This document shows, piece after piece, positions 8,440-16,291 of a DNA stretch of 26,399 bases; position 1 is the first letter of the stretch; every line of letters starts with the position of its first letter. Location of the stretch: positions 1-26,399 of the forward strand of contig JAGGYZ010000110.1 of assembly GCA_021162285.1 (NCBI GenBank). Reading direction: 5' to 3'. This DNA comes from Candidatus Fermentibacteraceae bacterium. GTDB taxonomy: Bacteria; Fermentibacterota; Fermentibacteria; Fermentibacterales; JCC-6. The notes beneath the pieces were generated by a model, which worked only from the letters and a program-made list of their open reading frames with translations, did not search any database and was not told the DNA's origin. The translations under genes and the position numbers were made by a program.

Positions 8440-10631
8440 TAATACTATTTCAGATATTTGCCGTTTTTCTCTCTTCAACTACCAGCAGTCCAGGGATTTG
8501 GCCTGACGGGGCTTCCATGCCGGTTACTTTCCATGGGGACGATGACAGACCTTTCATAGAAGGTAGTCTTCACAATTTATCAGATATTTGGCCCTACTTT
8601 ATCAATTACGGGCTCTATGGAGGGATGATGTGGCCCGGTGAGACATATTCTACATATCTTTCCTGGGCCTCTGTGGTAGTTTCAGCGTTTGGTGAGGTTG
8701 ATCCCAGTGGAATACCGGGTGCGTATGTGAGTACATGCTCTAACTTCAATTACACTTTTGAATTTTATCCCACTGAAGGCTATCCAATGGAAAAGATTGT
8801 TCCAGGTGAATTTTCTGATGAGTTTTCAACCTGGGGCGAAGATGACTGGTATGAATACAATGAGAATCCCATCGGAGTGAGAACCAATCAGAGGGCTTAC
8901 ACCTGGGACACTCCCGGTTACAATCAGTTCGCTGTAAATGACATTGTCATTACGCACCATAGTGAATTCGGTAATCCAGGTGCTCCACTTGATGCTTTTT
9001 GTTTTTCCATCATGGGTGAATGTGCTGTGGCATCTGCTGACCCCTACAAATACTTCTATGATGATGATATGGTTTTTTATGATGGTCATGCTATCTGGTG
9101 TAACGATCCCAATGCTACTTTCGACTATGAATTTGACGATGGCTCGAAAGCAAGCCAGGCAGATATCTTCACCTATCAGAGAAATCCGGACGCCTCATGG
9201 AGCGACCCTGAAGACGATGTTTACTATTACTACAACTACCTGGGAGCAGACGGGATTGTCGATGCGGATGTAAACTCCGATGGCGTTTCTGACCACTTTA
9301 CAGTACTTTTCAAAACCGTGGACGGAGACACTATTTACACGGTAGAACCCAATACCGGTCTGGAGCTTTTTGCTGATGGAAGGCCACCTGAATTCTGGCA
9401 CCACACAGTGGGAGATACCACTTATGCTGTTGTGCCGCGAAATACCAGTTACATGTGGGATGGCAACAACCCCGGTTCTTCAACTGACGATACCGGTGAA
9501 CCCACTGTTTCCCCGCCCTGCAACGGTTTTTTGGGTTGGCGTCTTCTGGATTTCTGGATAAAAAAAGCTGATGGCACTGTTGAAAGACCAATTGATGTAT
9601 TTGGATATCCTGTTCCCCTGTCTCATTCGTGGTGGAACCAGGAGGCTATTCCAATTTATGATTACCAGTACTATAGCTATCAGTGGGGGGACAATCAGTT
9701 TTTCAGCGGCAGGCAGAGCGCCCCGGCTTATCTGTCCGGCTGGATTGACAGCCCTGCAGCTCCCAATGCCTTTTTACCGGCAAACCCGGGACCCTTCCCG
9801 ATCGTACAGAACAATCCCATCGCCATGGGTTTCCTGCCGTACGACTATGAGTTTCTTATCACCATGGGCCCCGTGAATCTTGCGGATGGAGACAGCCTTC
9901 ACGTTGTGGGAGGGTGGGTAATAGGCAGAGGACTGGATGGGTTAAGGCGACAGGCGGATAATTTGCTTGATGCCTACTACCGTGACGGTGGCTGGGGTGT
10001 TCCTGATGTTCCACCGGAACCGGTGTTTTACTATGAGACTTCATCTGGAAGTGTAGATCTGATCTGGAGTGATGAAGCGGAAGCATACGATCCTTTCGGT
10101 GGATATCGTCTGTACAGATCTGTTTTCAATGCAAGTGACTGGAAACTTATCGGTGAATTTGACGGAGGTATATATCAGTATACTGATACCACCGTGGCCA
10201 GTGGTTTTCCATATTTCTACTCACTGTGTATCTTCGATGCCGAAACAAAAATAGAGAGCAGGCGCAACAACTACAAAAAAGAGCTGGACGGTACACCTGT
10301 TCCCGTTGTTCCTGGCTGGGCAGCAGATCCGGGCTGGACTGAGAATGTAAGGGTTGTTCCCAACCCCTACAGAGGATCAGCTGCATGGGAATTGCCTTAC
10401 GCCAACAAGATTGCCTTTGTGAATCTACCTCCCATGTGTGATATTCAGATATACACACTCAGCGGAGACCATGTGAAAACACTGGAGCACAGAAGTTACG
10501 GCGGTGATGTCGGGGAGGAATACTGGGATCTGACCAATTCAGACGGCCGACTGGTCTGCACAGGGCTTTATGTATACTGCGTACAGACCTCAGACGATCA
10601 TGTTATCAACAGGTTTGCAATAATTCGATAA
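8436..10631 (+). CDS. Large secreted FN3/FlgD-type protein, paralogue of the gene at the window start
   Basis: 731 residues; the start overlaps the preceding stop (ATGA) with an AAGGG ribosome site. A short hydrophobic signal peptide (MIILFQIFAVFLSS) precedes a beta-rich, aromatic and Asp-rich body of no recognised family. An acidic segment around residues 200-310 (FYDDDMVFYD, DPEDDVYYYYNYLGADGIVD ADVN...) may bind calcium. Near residue 530 a fibronectin-III-like domain begins (VDLIWSDEAEAYDPFGGYRL), followed by a terminal beta-sandwich (VVPNPYRGSAAWE ... IYTLSGDHVKTLEH ... GLYVYCVQ). The C-terminal ~300 residues are strongly similar to the protein at 3-1010. Probably exported and retained at the cell surface; substrate and function unknown. 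Confidence 0.88.
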   Translation: MIILFQIFAVFLSSTTSSPGIWPDGASMPVTFHGDDDRPFIEGSLHNLSDIWPYFINYGLYGGMMWPGETYSTYLSWASVVVSAFGEVDPSGIPGAYVSTCSNFNYTFEFYPTEGYPMEKIVPGEFSDEFSTWGEDDWYEYNENPIGVRTNQRAYTWDTPGYNQFAVNDIVITHHSEFGNPGAPLDAFCFSIMGECAVASADPYKYFYDDDMVFYDGHAIWCNDPNATFDYEFDDGSKASQADIFTYQRNPDASWSDPEDDVYYYYNYLGADGIVDADVNSDGVSDHFTVLFKTVDGDTIYTVEPNTGLELFADGRPPEFWHHTVGDTTYAVVPRNTSYMWDGNNPGSSTDDTGEPTVSPPCNGFLGWRLLDFWIKKADGTVERPIDVFGYPVPLSHSWWNQEAIPIYDYQYYSYQWGDNQFFSGRQSAPAYLSGWIDSPAAPNAFLPANPGPFPIVQNNPIAMGFLPYDYEFLITMGPVNLADGDSLHVVGGWVIGRGLDGLRRQADNLLDAYYRDGGWGVPDVPPEPVFYYETSSGSVDLIWSDEAEAYDPFGGYRLYRSVFNASDWKLIGEFDGGIYQYTDTTVASGFPYFYSLCIFDAETKIESRRNNYKKELDGTPVPVVPGWAADPGWTENVRVVPNPYRGSAAWELPYANKIAFVNLPPMCDIQIYTLSGDHVKTLEHRSYGGDVGEEYWDLTNSDGRLVCTGLYVYCVQTSDDHVINRFAIIR

Positions 10632-10670
10632 GGGTTTCCGGGTTTGGTTTTGAACTGAAAGAGGGCTGAT

Positions 10671-11714
10671 GTGAGAAGGAAAATAATTGCCTTGCTGATT
10701 ACCCTGCTTCTTCTGACAGCTCTTCTACCCGGTTGCATTGACAGCCCTGCCACAACTGAACCGCCAGATGAATTCGTATCTGAATTTCAGTTGATCTGGG
10801 ATCTGTTTGATGGTCAGTATGTGGGATTTGCAGTGAAGGACGTAAACTGGAATTTAATCTACAACCAGTACAATTCTCAGGCTGAGGATGTTTCCTCCCG
10901 GGAGGAAATGACGGAACTGACAGTTGCCATGCTTTCGGAACTCACCGATTATCATGTGCTTCTTTTTGACCCATCCTGGAACAGTATCAAGACTTACTCA
11001 CCAGAGATAACGGAAAACTATGATATGAATGTTCTCATGTCTTACCTTGAACCATGGGATTTTCAATGGATGCAGGAAGACATCTGGGGATACTGCCTGG
11101 CAGGTGCGGATTCCATACCTTACTTCGTGATTGCGTCATGGAGCAGTGATTTCAACTCAAGTCTTTTCAGTAATGTTCTTCAACCGCTTCTGGACAGACC
11201 GGGGCTGATCCTGGATATCAGAATGACCCCGGGCGGTGTTGAAGGTCCCGTTAACAATACAACAAGGATGTTCGTGGATGAGTTGAGAGTAGGATACCTG
11301 TGGCAGCAGCGTGTTTCCTGCGACACCCATGAACTGACAGAACCCGAGGAATACATGCTTCATCCCAGGGGATGGTTCTTCGGTAACCCCATTGTACTTC
11401 TCACAGGAGAGATGAATTCCGGTGCCAGCGAGGTCTTCGTATGTGAGATGGCGGAACTCCCTCATGTTACCCTTGTGGGTGGCACAACTCTCGGTGCAAC
11501 AGACTGGCCGGCGGCTTACTGGGAATTACCTGAGAACTGGCATGTGGCATGTCCTTCACGAACCATTCTGCGCCCGGATTCATCGGTGATCGAAGGATTT
11601 GGGATAACTCCCGATATTGTTGTTGAAGCAACCGAAGCAGACTTTGAGAACGGAGTGGACCCCATTCTGGTGAGTGCTTTTGAAAGTCTTGGTGCACAGC
11701 CGCCTGTTCCATAA
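10671..11714 (+). CDS. S41-family (C-terminal processing / tricorn-type) peptidase-like lipoprotein
   Basis: 347 residues from GTG 10671, with AGAGGG upstream. The signal peptide ends in lipobox LLPGC (C22). The C-terminal half has the S41 fold signature: PGLILDIRMTPGGV, then PIVLLTGEMNSGASEVFVCEM, then VTLVGGTTLGATDWPAAYWEL and GFGITPDIVVE. No PDZ domain is evident. In the usual S41 motif (taSaxE) the nucleophile is three residues before the Glu; here that position is G251 (N249-S-G-A-S-E254), with serines at 250 and 253, so either the alignment slides by one or the enzyme is altered. The family cleaves or trims peptides and proteins in the periplasm or cytoplasm. It is the last gene of the rightward envelope operon, 39 bp after the preceding stop. 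Confidence 0.85.
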   Translation: MRRKIIALLITLLLLTALLPGCIDSPATTEPPDEFVSEFQLIWDLFDGQYVGFAVKDVNWNLIYNQYNSQAEDVSSREEMTELTVAMLSELTDYHVLLFDPSWNSIKTYSPEITENYDMNVLMSYLEPWDFQWMQEDIWGYCLAGADSIPYFVIASWSSDFNSSLFSNVLQPLLDRPGLILDIRMTPGGVEGPVNNTTRMFVDELRVGYLWQQRVSCDTHELTEPEEYMLHPRGWFFGNPIVLLTGEMNSGASEVFVCEMAELPHVTLVGGTTLGATDWPAAYWELPENWHVACPSRTILRPDSSVIEGFGITPDIVVEATEADFENGVDPILVSAFESLGAQPPVP

Positions 11715-11848
11715 ACTCCAAAACATTGCATTCCATTGCAGACAGGCAGGTTCCGGCCAGCTCAGCCTAATGCATTGGTTACCGGATTTTCTAAGACCTT
11801 TCAGCACCCGAATTTGCTCCATTAAGCAATCGAGTCAGGCATTTGCTG

Positions 11849-12271
11849 TCAGCAGCCGCACTTCAGAACAACAACTATGAACACAACAACCACTGCAAAA
11901 ATAACAAATTTAATTATTCCCGAGATGGAGCCAAGGCATCCGCCGCCTCCGGAGTTCTCAGCAACTGGAGACTCGTAATATTCCTCTGAACTGCTGTTAT
12001 CAACGTAGCCTTCGGTGTTTTCCATTTCTCTACTGTGGTCTTTCGAACCTGGATCATGGGGCGGTTTGACGAAGTGGTCTTTGCTGCCACCGGTTTTGTG
12101 CGGTCTTTTTGTAGAAGAAGAGCTTTCTCTCTTTCTTGAAAAAAACGACTTGCCGCTGCTGCTGGAAGATCTCCTTTTAGGGCTGGATGATCTGAACATG
12201 CTCTTCTTCGAAGTATGGCTGGACTTACCGGAAGAACTTCTGTGCTTTGCTGATGAATGACTCTTTTTCAA
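11849..12271 (-). CDS. Small Ser/Lys/Arg-rich protein with C-terminal membrane anchor
   Basis: 140 residues, family not recognised. The start is a TTG at 12271, supported by a strong ribosome site (GGAGGTG, five bases spacing); there is no ATG. Residues 1-65 are low complexity and very basic (HSSAKHRSSSGKSSHTSKKS, FRSSSPKRRSSSSSGKSFFS), 66-100 are charged, and the C-terminus has GGGGCLGS followed by one hydrophobic segment (IIKFVIFAVVVVFIVVVL) and ends in KCGC. This suggests a tail-anchored membrane protein with a disordered cationic cytoplasmic part that might bind nucleic acid or acidic surfaces; that is inference. The downstream neighbour is convergent; the hicBA pair lies 89 bp upstream. 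Confidence 0.7.
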   Translation of the reverse strand: MKKSHSSAKHRSSSGKSSHTSKKSMFRSSSPKRRSSSSSGKSFFSRKRESSSSTKRPHKTGGSKDHFVKPPHDPGSKDHSREMENTEGYVDNSSSEEYYESPVAENSGGGGCLGSISGIIKFVIFAVVVVFIVVVLKCGC

Positions 12272-12360
12272 CTTTCCACCTCCACTTGTTAACAGACAGA
12301 CCCGCTTGCCACGGTGAAGAGTTGCGGACAGTGGTCGGGTAAAGTACCCTGTTGCATCAT

Positions 12361-12537
12361 CTATTCTGCATTCAGTTTATTCAATAATATTTTGCCAGGT
12401 TCTTTTATCTCCCTGTGTATGGGAACTGCCTCGATCACTCCATTCTTTTGATTGATCCAGAGAGAATGAGAGCGGCCTTCTCTCTTCAGGTAGCATCCGG
12501 CAATTCTGAGCTTGCGTTCCAGATCCCGGCGTTTCAT
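12361..12537 (-). CDS. hicA: HicA-type mRNA interferase toxin
   Basis: 58 residues starting MKRRDLERKLRIAGCYLKRE and continuing GRSHSLWINQKNGVIEAVPI then HREIKEPGKILLNKL. This is the compact double-stranded-RNA-binding-like fold of HicA, with the conserved G-x-x-H catalytic histidine (GRSH) and the typical AVP-x-H-x-E-I segment. HicA toxins cleave mRNA and are neutralised by HicB. The start codon ATG overlaps the hicB stop (ATGA, 12534-12537), so the two are translationally coupled, in the hicB-then-hicA order seen in many genomes. The length is normal and the frame intact, while its antitoxin is frameshifted, an unusual combination. Short enough to be missed by simple ORF cut-offs. Confidence 0.85.
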   Translation of the reverse strand: MKRRDLERKLRIAGCYLKREGRSHSLWINQKNGVIEAVPIHREIKEPGKILLNKLNAE

Positions 12538-12751
12538 GCAAGTATGACCTTCTCACGAATTACATCTGCTGGTAATCCACGGAGAATATCTTCTCTACGA
12601 TCTTTCAGTATCAGTTCAATGTCTGCCTGTAAACTGCTCTTTGCTTCCTGTATTGATTCACCCTGACCGTTTGCTCCTGGTATTTCGGGACAGATTGCCC
12701 AGTATCCTCCCTCTGGCGCTGTTTCAATAATTGCCGTAAATTCGTTTTCAT
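12534..12751 (-). pseudogene. hicB: HicB-type antitoxin with a one-base frameshift after the start codon
   Basis: The frame ending at 12534 translates as NEFTAIIETAPEGGYWAICP, EIPGANGQGESIQEAKSSLQ, ADIELILKDRREDILRGLPA, then DVIREKVILA: a classic HicB partial-RNase-H-fold antitoxin of about 70 residues. This frame has no start codon and is closed upstream by a stop. The only good start, ATG at 12751 with ribosome site AGGAGG, lies in the neighbouring frame. One extra A in the run after ATG (five instead of four) would give the expected MKNEFTAIIE. So the gene has lost one base in a homopolymer: a true pseudogene, a slippage-controlled gene or a sequencing error. HicB normally binds HicA and represses its own operon. 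Confidence 0.82.
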
Positions 12752-12788
12752 TGTTCCTCCTGTTCCTGACGGCACAACGAGATTCTTA

Positions 12789-12816
12789 AACATATTCTAA
12801 AAACGAATACAAACAA
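12789..12816 (-). promoter_or_regulatory. Possible sigma-70 promoter of the hicBA pair
   Basis: On the minus strand TTGTTT (12816-12811) and TATGTT (12794-12789) are spaced 16 bp, about 40 bp upstream of the hicB ATG, in an AT-rich stretch after the MFS gene. The -10 match is weak. Confidence 0.35.
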
Positions 12817-12831
12817 GTGACAGGTGTTTGT

Positions 12832-14196
12832 CTACTTGTTCTTTTTCTCCCTGTTAAGCGTAACGCGCAGATTAAGCAGCTTTACCTTGTTCCACAGGCG
12901 AAGTTTCCCCAGAACCACATTCAGTGGTACCGCGTTGGGCTCTTTCACCTGCGAAAGAGGAATCAGAGCACTGAACCTGGCAAAGGCCGTTATCAGAAAC
13001 AGAACCTGCATGGGGTAGAGGGATATACCTGCTATCTTGAGAGCGGGAGGCATGAATATTCCTGAGATGAGCATTGTAATTATCAACCCGGCACCACTGA
13101 ATGCCCCGAAGAGACCGGAGTACACCTGAGCCTTGTCTTCCGGAGCTACTGAAAGCACAAGGTTGGCTGTTACAATTCCTACACAACCCCACATACTTCC
13201 TGCCAGAAGTGATTCGGCGTAGATCATCCAAAGGGAATCAGCGGTTACGAACAGCCATACAAATGGTACAACAGTACCGATGCCAATGGCCAGTTTCATT
13301 GCGGCAATGTTTCCGTACCTGTCTATGAACCTGCCCCAGTATTTGAGTGTAAGAATTGATCCCAGCGTGCTGGTCATTCCATACAGAAGAATCTGTGTAA
13401 CACCCATGTTCAGAAACTCTATCATGAATGGCTGCCAGAACGGGGCACCAATTCCCACAGCAAGCATCCACCAGCCTCCAAAAATACACAGCTTCTTGAA
13501 GTTTCTATCTCTGAACGGTTCGGTGAACAGTTTTAATACAGGTGTATCTGTAACCGTTACCGGTTTTTCAGGTTGTTTCAGCAGTATTCTTAAACCCACA
13601 AGCCCGATCACGCCTGCCAGAAGAAACAGCCCGGCCAGTACGAAGCGAAGCGTATCAGGATCGCTGTTGAACCGGTCTACAAGAAGACCCAGCAGGAATG
13701 CGGTGGAAAGGCCGAATGAAAGCAGAATGGCGTTTCTTCTGGCAAAGAACCTTCCTCTTATTCTTACGGGAACCATTCGCGCCATCCATCCTGTCCAGAT
13801 GTTAGCTGATACAGACAGAAGCGCAGTGGAAACTGCAAACACTGCAAGTACCGCGGTGAGGGAGAGTCTGTCTGAGAGAAACAGAGGAATCACACCCAGG
13901 AGAGGCGTCAGCCCGCGCCCGGCAACAGCCCATTTTACAGTAGCCGATCTGTGCAGTGTCAGCTTTCTTGTCACCAGTGCTCCGAGGGGCATAAGCACAA
14001 GAAACAGCTGCCCGGTTGCAGCAAGGATACTGAACTGTATTGATGATGCGCCAAGCACAACAAGCAGTTTTGTAAGAAACACTGAACCGGGTCCTGCTAT
14101 GCTTGTGTAAACCTGAGAGTAAACGCCTTCAGTTATTGAAATTCTGAATGTTTCCCTCAGCTCAGACTGTTTTCTACCTTTCATGGCAGGTAACAT
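12832..14196 (-). CDS. Major facilitator superfamily (MFS) transporter
   Basis: 454 residues (or 450 from a second ATG at 14184). About twelve hydrophobic segments in two groups of six are separated by a cytoplasmic loop (LLKQPEKPVTVTDTPVLKLF TEPFRD...). The loop between helices 2 and 3 is short and basic (VTRKLTLHRS), and GRFFARRN plus the later YWGRFIDRYG resemble the repeated MFS loop motif. The substrate is unknown; sugars, drugs or peptides are all possible. It starts 38 bp downstream of a degenerate DNRLRE gene remnant on the same strand. The C-terminal tail is basic (LNREKKNK). Confidence 0.85.
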   Translation of the reverse strand: MLPAMKGRKQSELRETFRISITEGVYSQVYTSIAGPGSVFLTKLLVVLGASSIQFSILAATGQLFLVLMPLGALVTRKLTLHRSATVKWAVAGRGLTPLLGVIPLFLSDRLSLTAVLAVFAVSTALLSVSANIWTGWMARMVPVRIRGRFFARRNAILLSFGLSTAFLLGLLVDRFNSDPDTLRFVLAGLFLLAGVIGLVGLRILLKQPEKPVTVTDTPVLKLFTEPFRDRNFKKLCIFGGWWMLAVGIGAPFWQPFMIEFLNMGVTQILLYGMTSTLGSILTLKYWGRFIDRYGNIAAMKLAIGIGTVVPFVWLFVTADSLWMIYAESLLAGSMWGCVGIVTANLVLSVAPEDKAQVYSGLFGAFSGAGLIITMLISGIFMPPALKIAGISLYPMQVLFLITAFARFSALIPLSQVKEPNAVPLNVVLGKLRLWNKVKLLNLRVTLNREKKNK

Positions 14197-14233
14197 AACA
14201 GCCTGTGCGAACTGGGCAGCAGGTCTGGCCGGG

Positions 14234-14546
14234 CTAGAAACCAGCTTTTATCATAGCCCAGGTAGTTGCTTCAAGGGCAAGAGGGTTGTAGTCAAGTATG
14301 ATCTGAGGTCGCAGATCAGGATCTGTAAAATCACTGGAGTAGGGTGTTATGTATTCAGTGGCTCCAGACTGGTCGAACAGAATCAATCCGTTGTTGGCGC
14401 GGGTTCCGTCGAGCCAGCTCTGAGCACTACCGGCGACATCAATGGCAAACCACAGAGTCCGGATGGAATGTGACTTCGTCTGCTGTAGAGACCGTTACAA
14501 TAATTAGTAGAATAGCTGTAATCAAACGCCTGACTTTCCTTTTCTA
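14234..14546 (-). pseudogene. Remnant of a secreted DNRLRE-domain protein (internal deletion, frameshift, lost start)
   Basis: Two fragments remain in different frames. The upstream one reads KRKVRRLITAILLIIVTVST then ADEVTFHPDS: a signal peptide and the first strand typical of DNRLRE domains, but the codon where ATG is expected (14544-14546) is TAG. Around 14457 the frame changes, and the rest reads TLWFAIDVAGSAQSWLDGTR, ANNGLILFDQSG, EYITPYSSDFTDPDLRPQII then LDY, the usual C-terminal end of a DNRLRE domain, ending with a stop at 14234. Intact DNRLRE domains are roughly 150 residues or more, so the middle has been deleted. DNRLRE proteins are extracellular and usually carried by larger surface proteins. 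Family assignment is from motif memory. Confidence 0.6.
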
Positions 14547-14624
14547 CAGGATAAACAGCCTGGACATGCCGGAGGGGATGCACATGAAAAGGGGGCAGTA
14601 TTTCGTAAACGCAGCGAAGCAGTT

Positions 14625-15272
14625 TTACATATCAGTTTCTGGATCGTGCCAGCTTGCCACACCGTTATCAATATTCCCGTGATCCGGGCTGAACGGTAGT
14701 GGGCACTCTACGTAGAAGTAGTCGTCGCCACCGATAAGCTCGTATTCCTGACCGCAGGTGGGGCACACGATGCCGGACATACCCATCTCTTCCTGATCCC
14801 TGGGGTACCTCTCGTAAGTTGCAAAAAAGATTACGGCCTGGCTGGCAATAGTCCTCATATTGGCTCTGCAGGCATTCTGCTCTTCTTCGGGAGTCTGAGG
14901 TTCTTCAGGCCAGCTTACGACGCCGTCATCAATGTTTCCGTGGTTGGGACTGAACGGCAGCGGGCATCCAACATAGAAATAATCACCGTCGCCGATAATA
15001 TTGTATTCCTCGCCGCATTCAGGGCAGACAATCCCCGACATTCCCATTTCTTCCTGATCCCTGGGATACCTGCCGTTCTCAGCATAGAAAATAACAGCCT
15101 GGCCGGCCAGTGTTCTCATATTGGTGTGGCACTGTTCGGCATTGGTAATAAAGCCGTTTTCACCGCTCATACCGGTTGGAAGCGGTGGAGCCGTCAGGTT
15201 GTCTTCGGAAGTTGTGCAGGCGGCTGACAGAAAGAACAGAACCATTACACCAATCACTGAAAGAGTACGCAT
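14625..15272 (-). CDS. Lipoprotein with two four-Cys pilin-like repeats
   Basis: 215 residues; ATG with ribosome site GGGAGG. Lipobox LSAAC places the lipid on C19, followed by a linker nearly identical to that of the upstream paralogue (TTSEDNLTAPPLPTGMS). Two 87-residue repeats follow (starting near residues 48 and 135), each with N-M-R-T-h-A-x-Q-A-V-I-F-h-A ... YPRDQEEMGMSGIVCP-x-CG ... DYFY ... CPLPFSP-x-HGNID-x-GV-x-SW. The helix plus 'YP-x-x-x-E-E-h-G' part resembles the globular region of GspG-like pseudopilins, without the transmembrane helix. Cys spacing is the same in both units (C48/C83/C86/C103; C135/C170/C173/C190), which suggests a zinc site or disulfides. Tandem duplicate of the next gene upstream. 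Function unknown. Confidence 0.85.
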   Translation of the reverse strand: MRTLSVIGVMVLFFLSAACTTSEDNLTAPPLPTGMSGENGFITNAEQCHTNMRTLAGQAVIFYAENGRYPRDQEEMGMSGIVCPECGEEYNIIGDGDYFYVGCPLPFSPNHGNIDDGVVSWPEEPQTPEEEQNACRANMRTIASQAVIFFATYERYPRDQEEMGMSGIVCPTCGQEYELIGGDDYFYVECPLPFSPDHGNIDNGVASWHDPETDM

Positions 15273-15306
15273 TATTACCTCCCTGTATGACTATAAGCTA
15301 AACGAA

Positions 15307-15334
15307 ATATTAGCTAATAATGCAATGCTGTCAA
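15307..15334 (-). promoter_or_regulatory. Sigma-70 promoter of the two-repeat lipoprotein gene
   Basis: On the minus strand TTGACA (15334-15329), 16 bp, TAATAT (15312-15307), 35 bp upstream of the ATG. The whole block to the start codon is conserved in front of the paralogue (16325-16352), which supports it. Confidence 0.7.
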
Positions 15335-15340
15335 GTGCTG

Positions 15341-15405
15341 CCAACGCTGAATGCTTCCTACCGCAGAAGCACCATTCAGCCTGTACTGTGCGGTTATGCC
15401 GTTGG
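15341..15405. other. Structured intergenic hairpin between the two repeat lipoproteins
   Basis: GCTGAATGCTTC (15346-15357) pairs with 15366-15380, leaving a 3-base bulge and an 8-base loop; CCAACG (15341-15346) and CGTTGG (15400-15405) could add a basal stem. It sits just after the stop of the upstream gene, so it may limit read-through. There is no T-run on the minus strand; the T-run (15405-15410) is on the plus strand, where no gene ends. Confidence 0.35.
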
Positions 15406-15409
15406 TTTT

Positions 15410-16291
15410 TTACTGCCAGCTTGGGGAGCCATCGTGAATGTATCCGTGGTTTGGAGTGAAAGGCAGGGGGCATTCAACATGAAAAACTGTTTCCGAGCCG
15501 GTAAACTGGTACTCTTCTCCGCAGGCAGGGCAGACAGTACCAGTCATTCCCAGCTCTTCAAGGTTTCTGGGGTACCTTCCGTTGCTTGCAAAGAAAATCA
15601 TTGCCTGGCTGGCAATATTCATCATGTTGTCACGGCACACACACTGCCACTGCCACTTATCCGGAGGTTCCCAGTACCAGCTGGGAACTCCGTCATCTAC
15701 GTTTCCGTGGTTTACGCCGGCAGGCATCGGGCAACCTACAAAGAAGTAGTATCCTCCGCCTATAATCTCGTACTGTTCGCTGCAGGCGGGGCAGACAACC
15801 CATGCAAGCCCCATCTCTTCCTGATTTACGGGATACCTCTCATTCTCAGCAAAGAAAATAACGGCTCCGGAAGTGATAGCCCTCATGTTGGCGCGGCAGG
15901 CATACTTTTCCTGTTCCTGCTGGTTGAGCCAGCTGGGAGCGCCGTTCTCTACAAACCCATGGTTAGGGAAGAACGGTTGCGGACAATCTACACGGAAACT
16001 GTTTTCCGTGGCTGTTATCATGTACTCCTTACCGCAGGATGGACAAATGGTGCCTTCAATACCAAGTTCTTCGAGGGTTTCCGGAAAATACCCATGTGCG
16101 CCCATGAAGGAATATGCGCTGCTGGTGATCTCCACCATATTACACTGGCATTGAATCGCGTCGGATGCGTTGCCATTTTCACTACTCATGCCTGTTGGAA
16201 GCGGTGGAGCTGTCAGATTGTCTTCAGAGGTTGTGCAGGCAGCAGACAGAATAAACAAAACCGCTGCACTAATCACCGAAAAAGTACGCAT
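15410..16291 (-). CDS. Lipoprotein with three four-Cys pilin-like repeats
   Basis: 293 residues; lipobox LSAAC (C19) and the same linker as its downstream paralogue. Three repeats begin near residues 48, 132 and 219, each with the same invariant Cys spacing (C48/C83/C86/C103; C132/C167/C170/C187; C219/C254/C257/C274) and the pattern CRANMR ... FFAENERYP ... CP-x-C ... CP ... NHG ... DG-x-PSW. The first unit is the most divergent (QCQCNMVEITSSAYSFMGAH); the second has S for G after the CPAC motif. The second and third resemble the two units of the shorter gene most closely, so a unit was gained or lost after the gene duplication. An outer-membrane- or periplasm-facing lipoprotein; possible roles in metal binding or in assembling pilus or secretion components are guesses. 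Confidence 0.85.
   Translation of the reverse strand: MRTFSVISAAVLFILSAACTTSEDNLTAPPLPTGMSSENGNASDAIQCQCNMVEITSSAYSFMGAHGYFPETLEELGIEGTICPSCGKEYMITATENSFRVDCPQPFFPNHGFVENGAPSWLNQQEQEKYACRANMRAITSGAVIFFAENERYPVNQEEMGLAWVVCPACSEQYEIIGGGYYFFVGCPMPAGVNHGNVDDGVPSWYWEPPDKWQWQCVCRDNMMNIASQAMIFFASNGRYPRNLEELGMTGTVCPACGEEYQFTGSETVFHVECPLPFTPNHGYIHDGSPSWQ

Noticed and set aside
12415..12666. Plus-strand 83-residue frame
   Set aside because: It is the antisense shadow of the hicB-hicA pair, which has clear family signatures on the minus strand.
13280..14110. Plus-strand 276-residue frame over the MFS gene
   Set aside because: Antisense shadow; no family features, and the minus strand codes a typical MFS protein.
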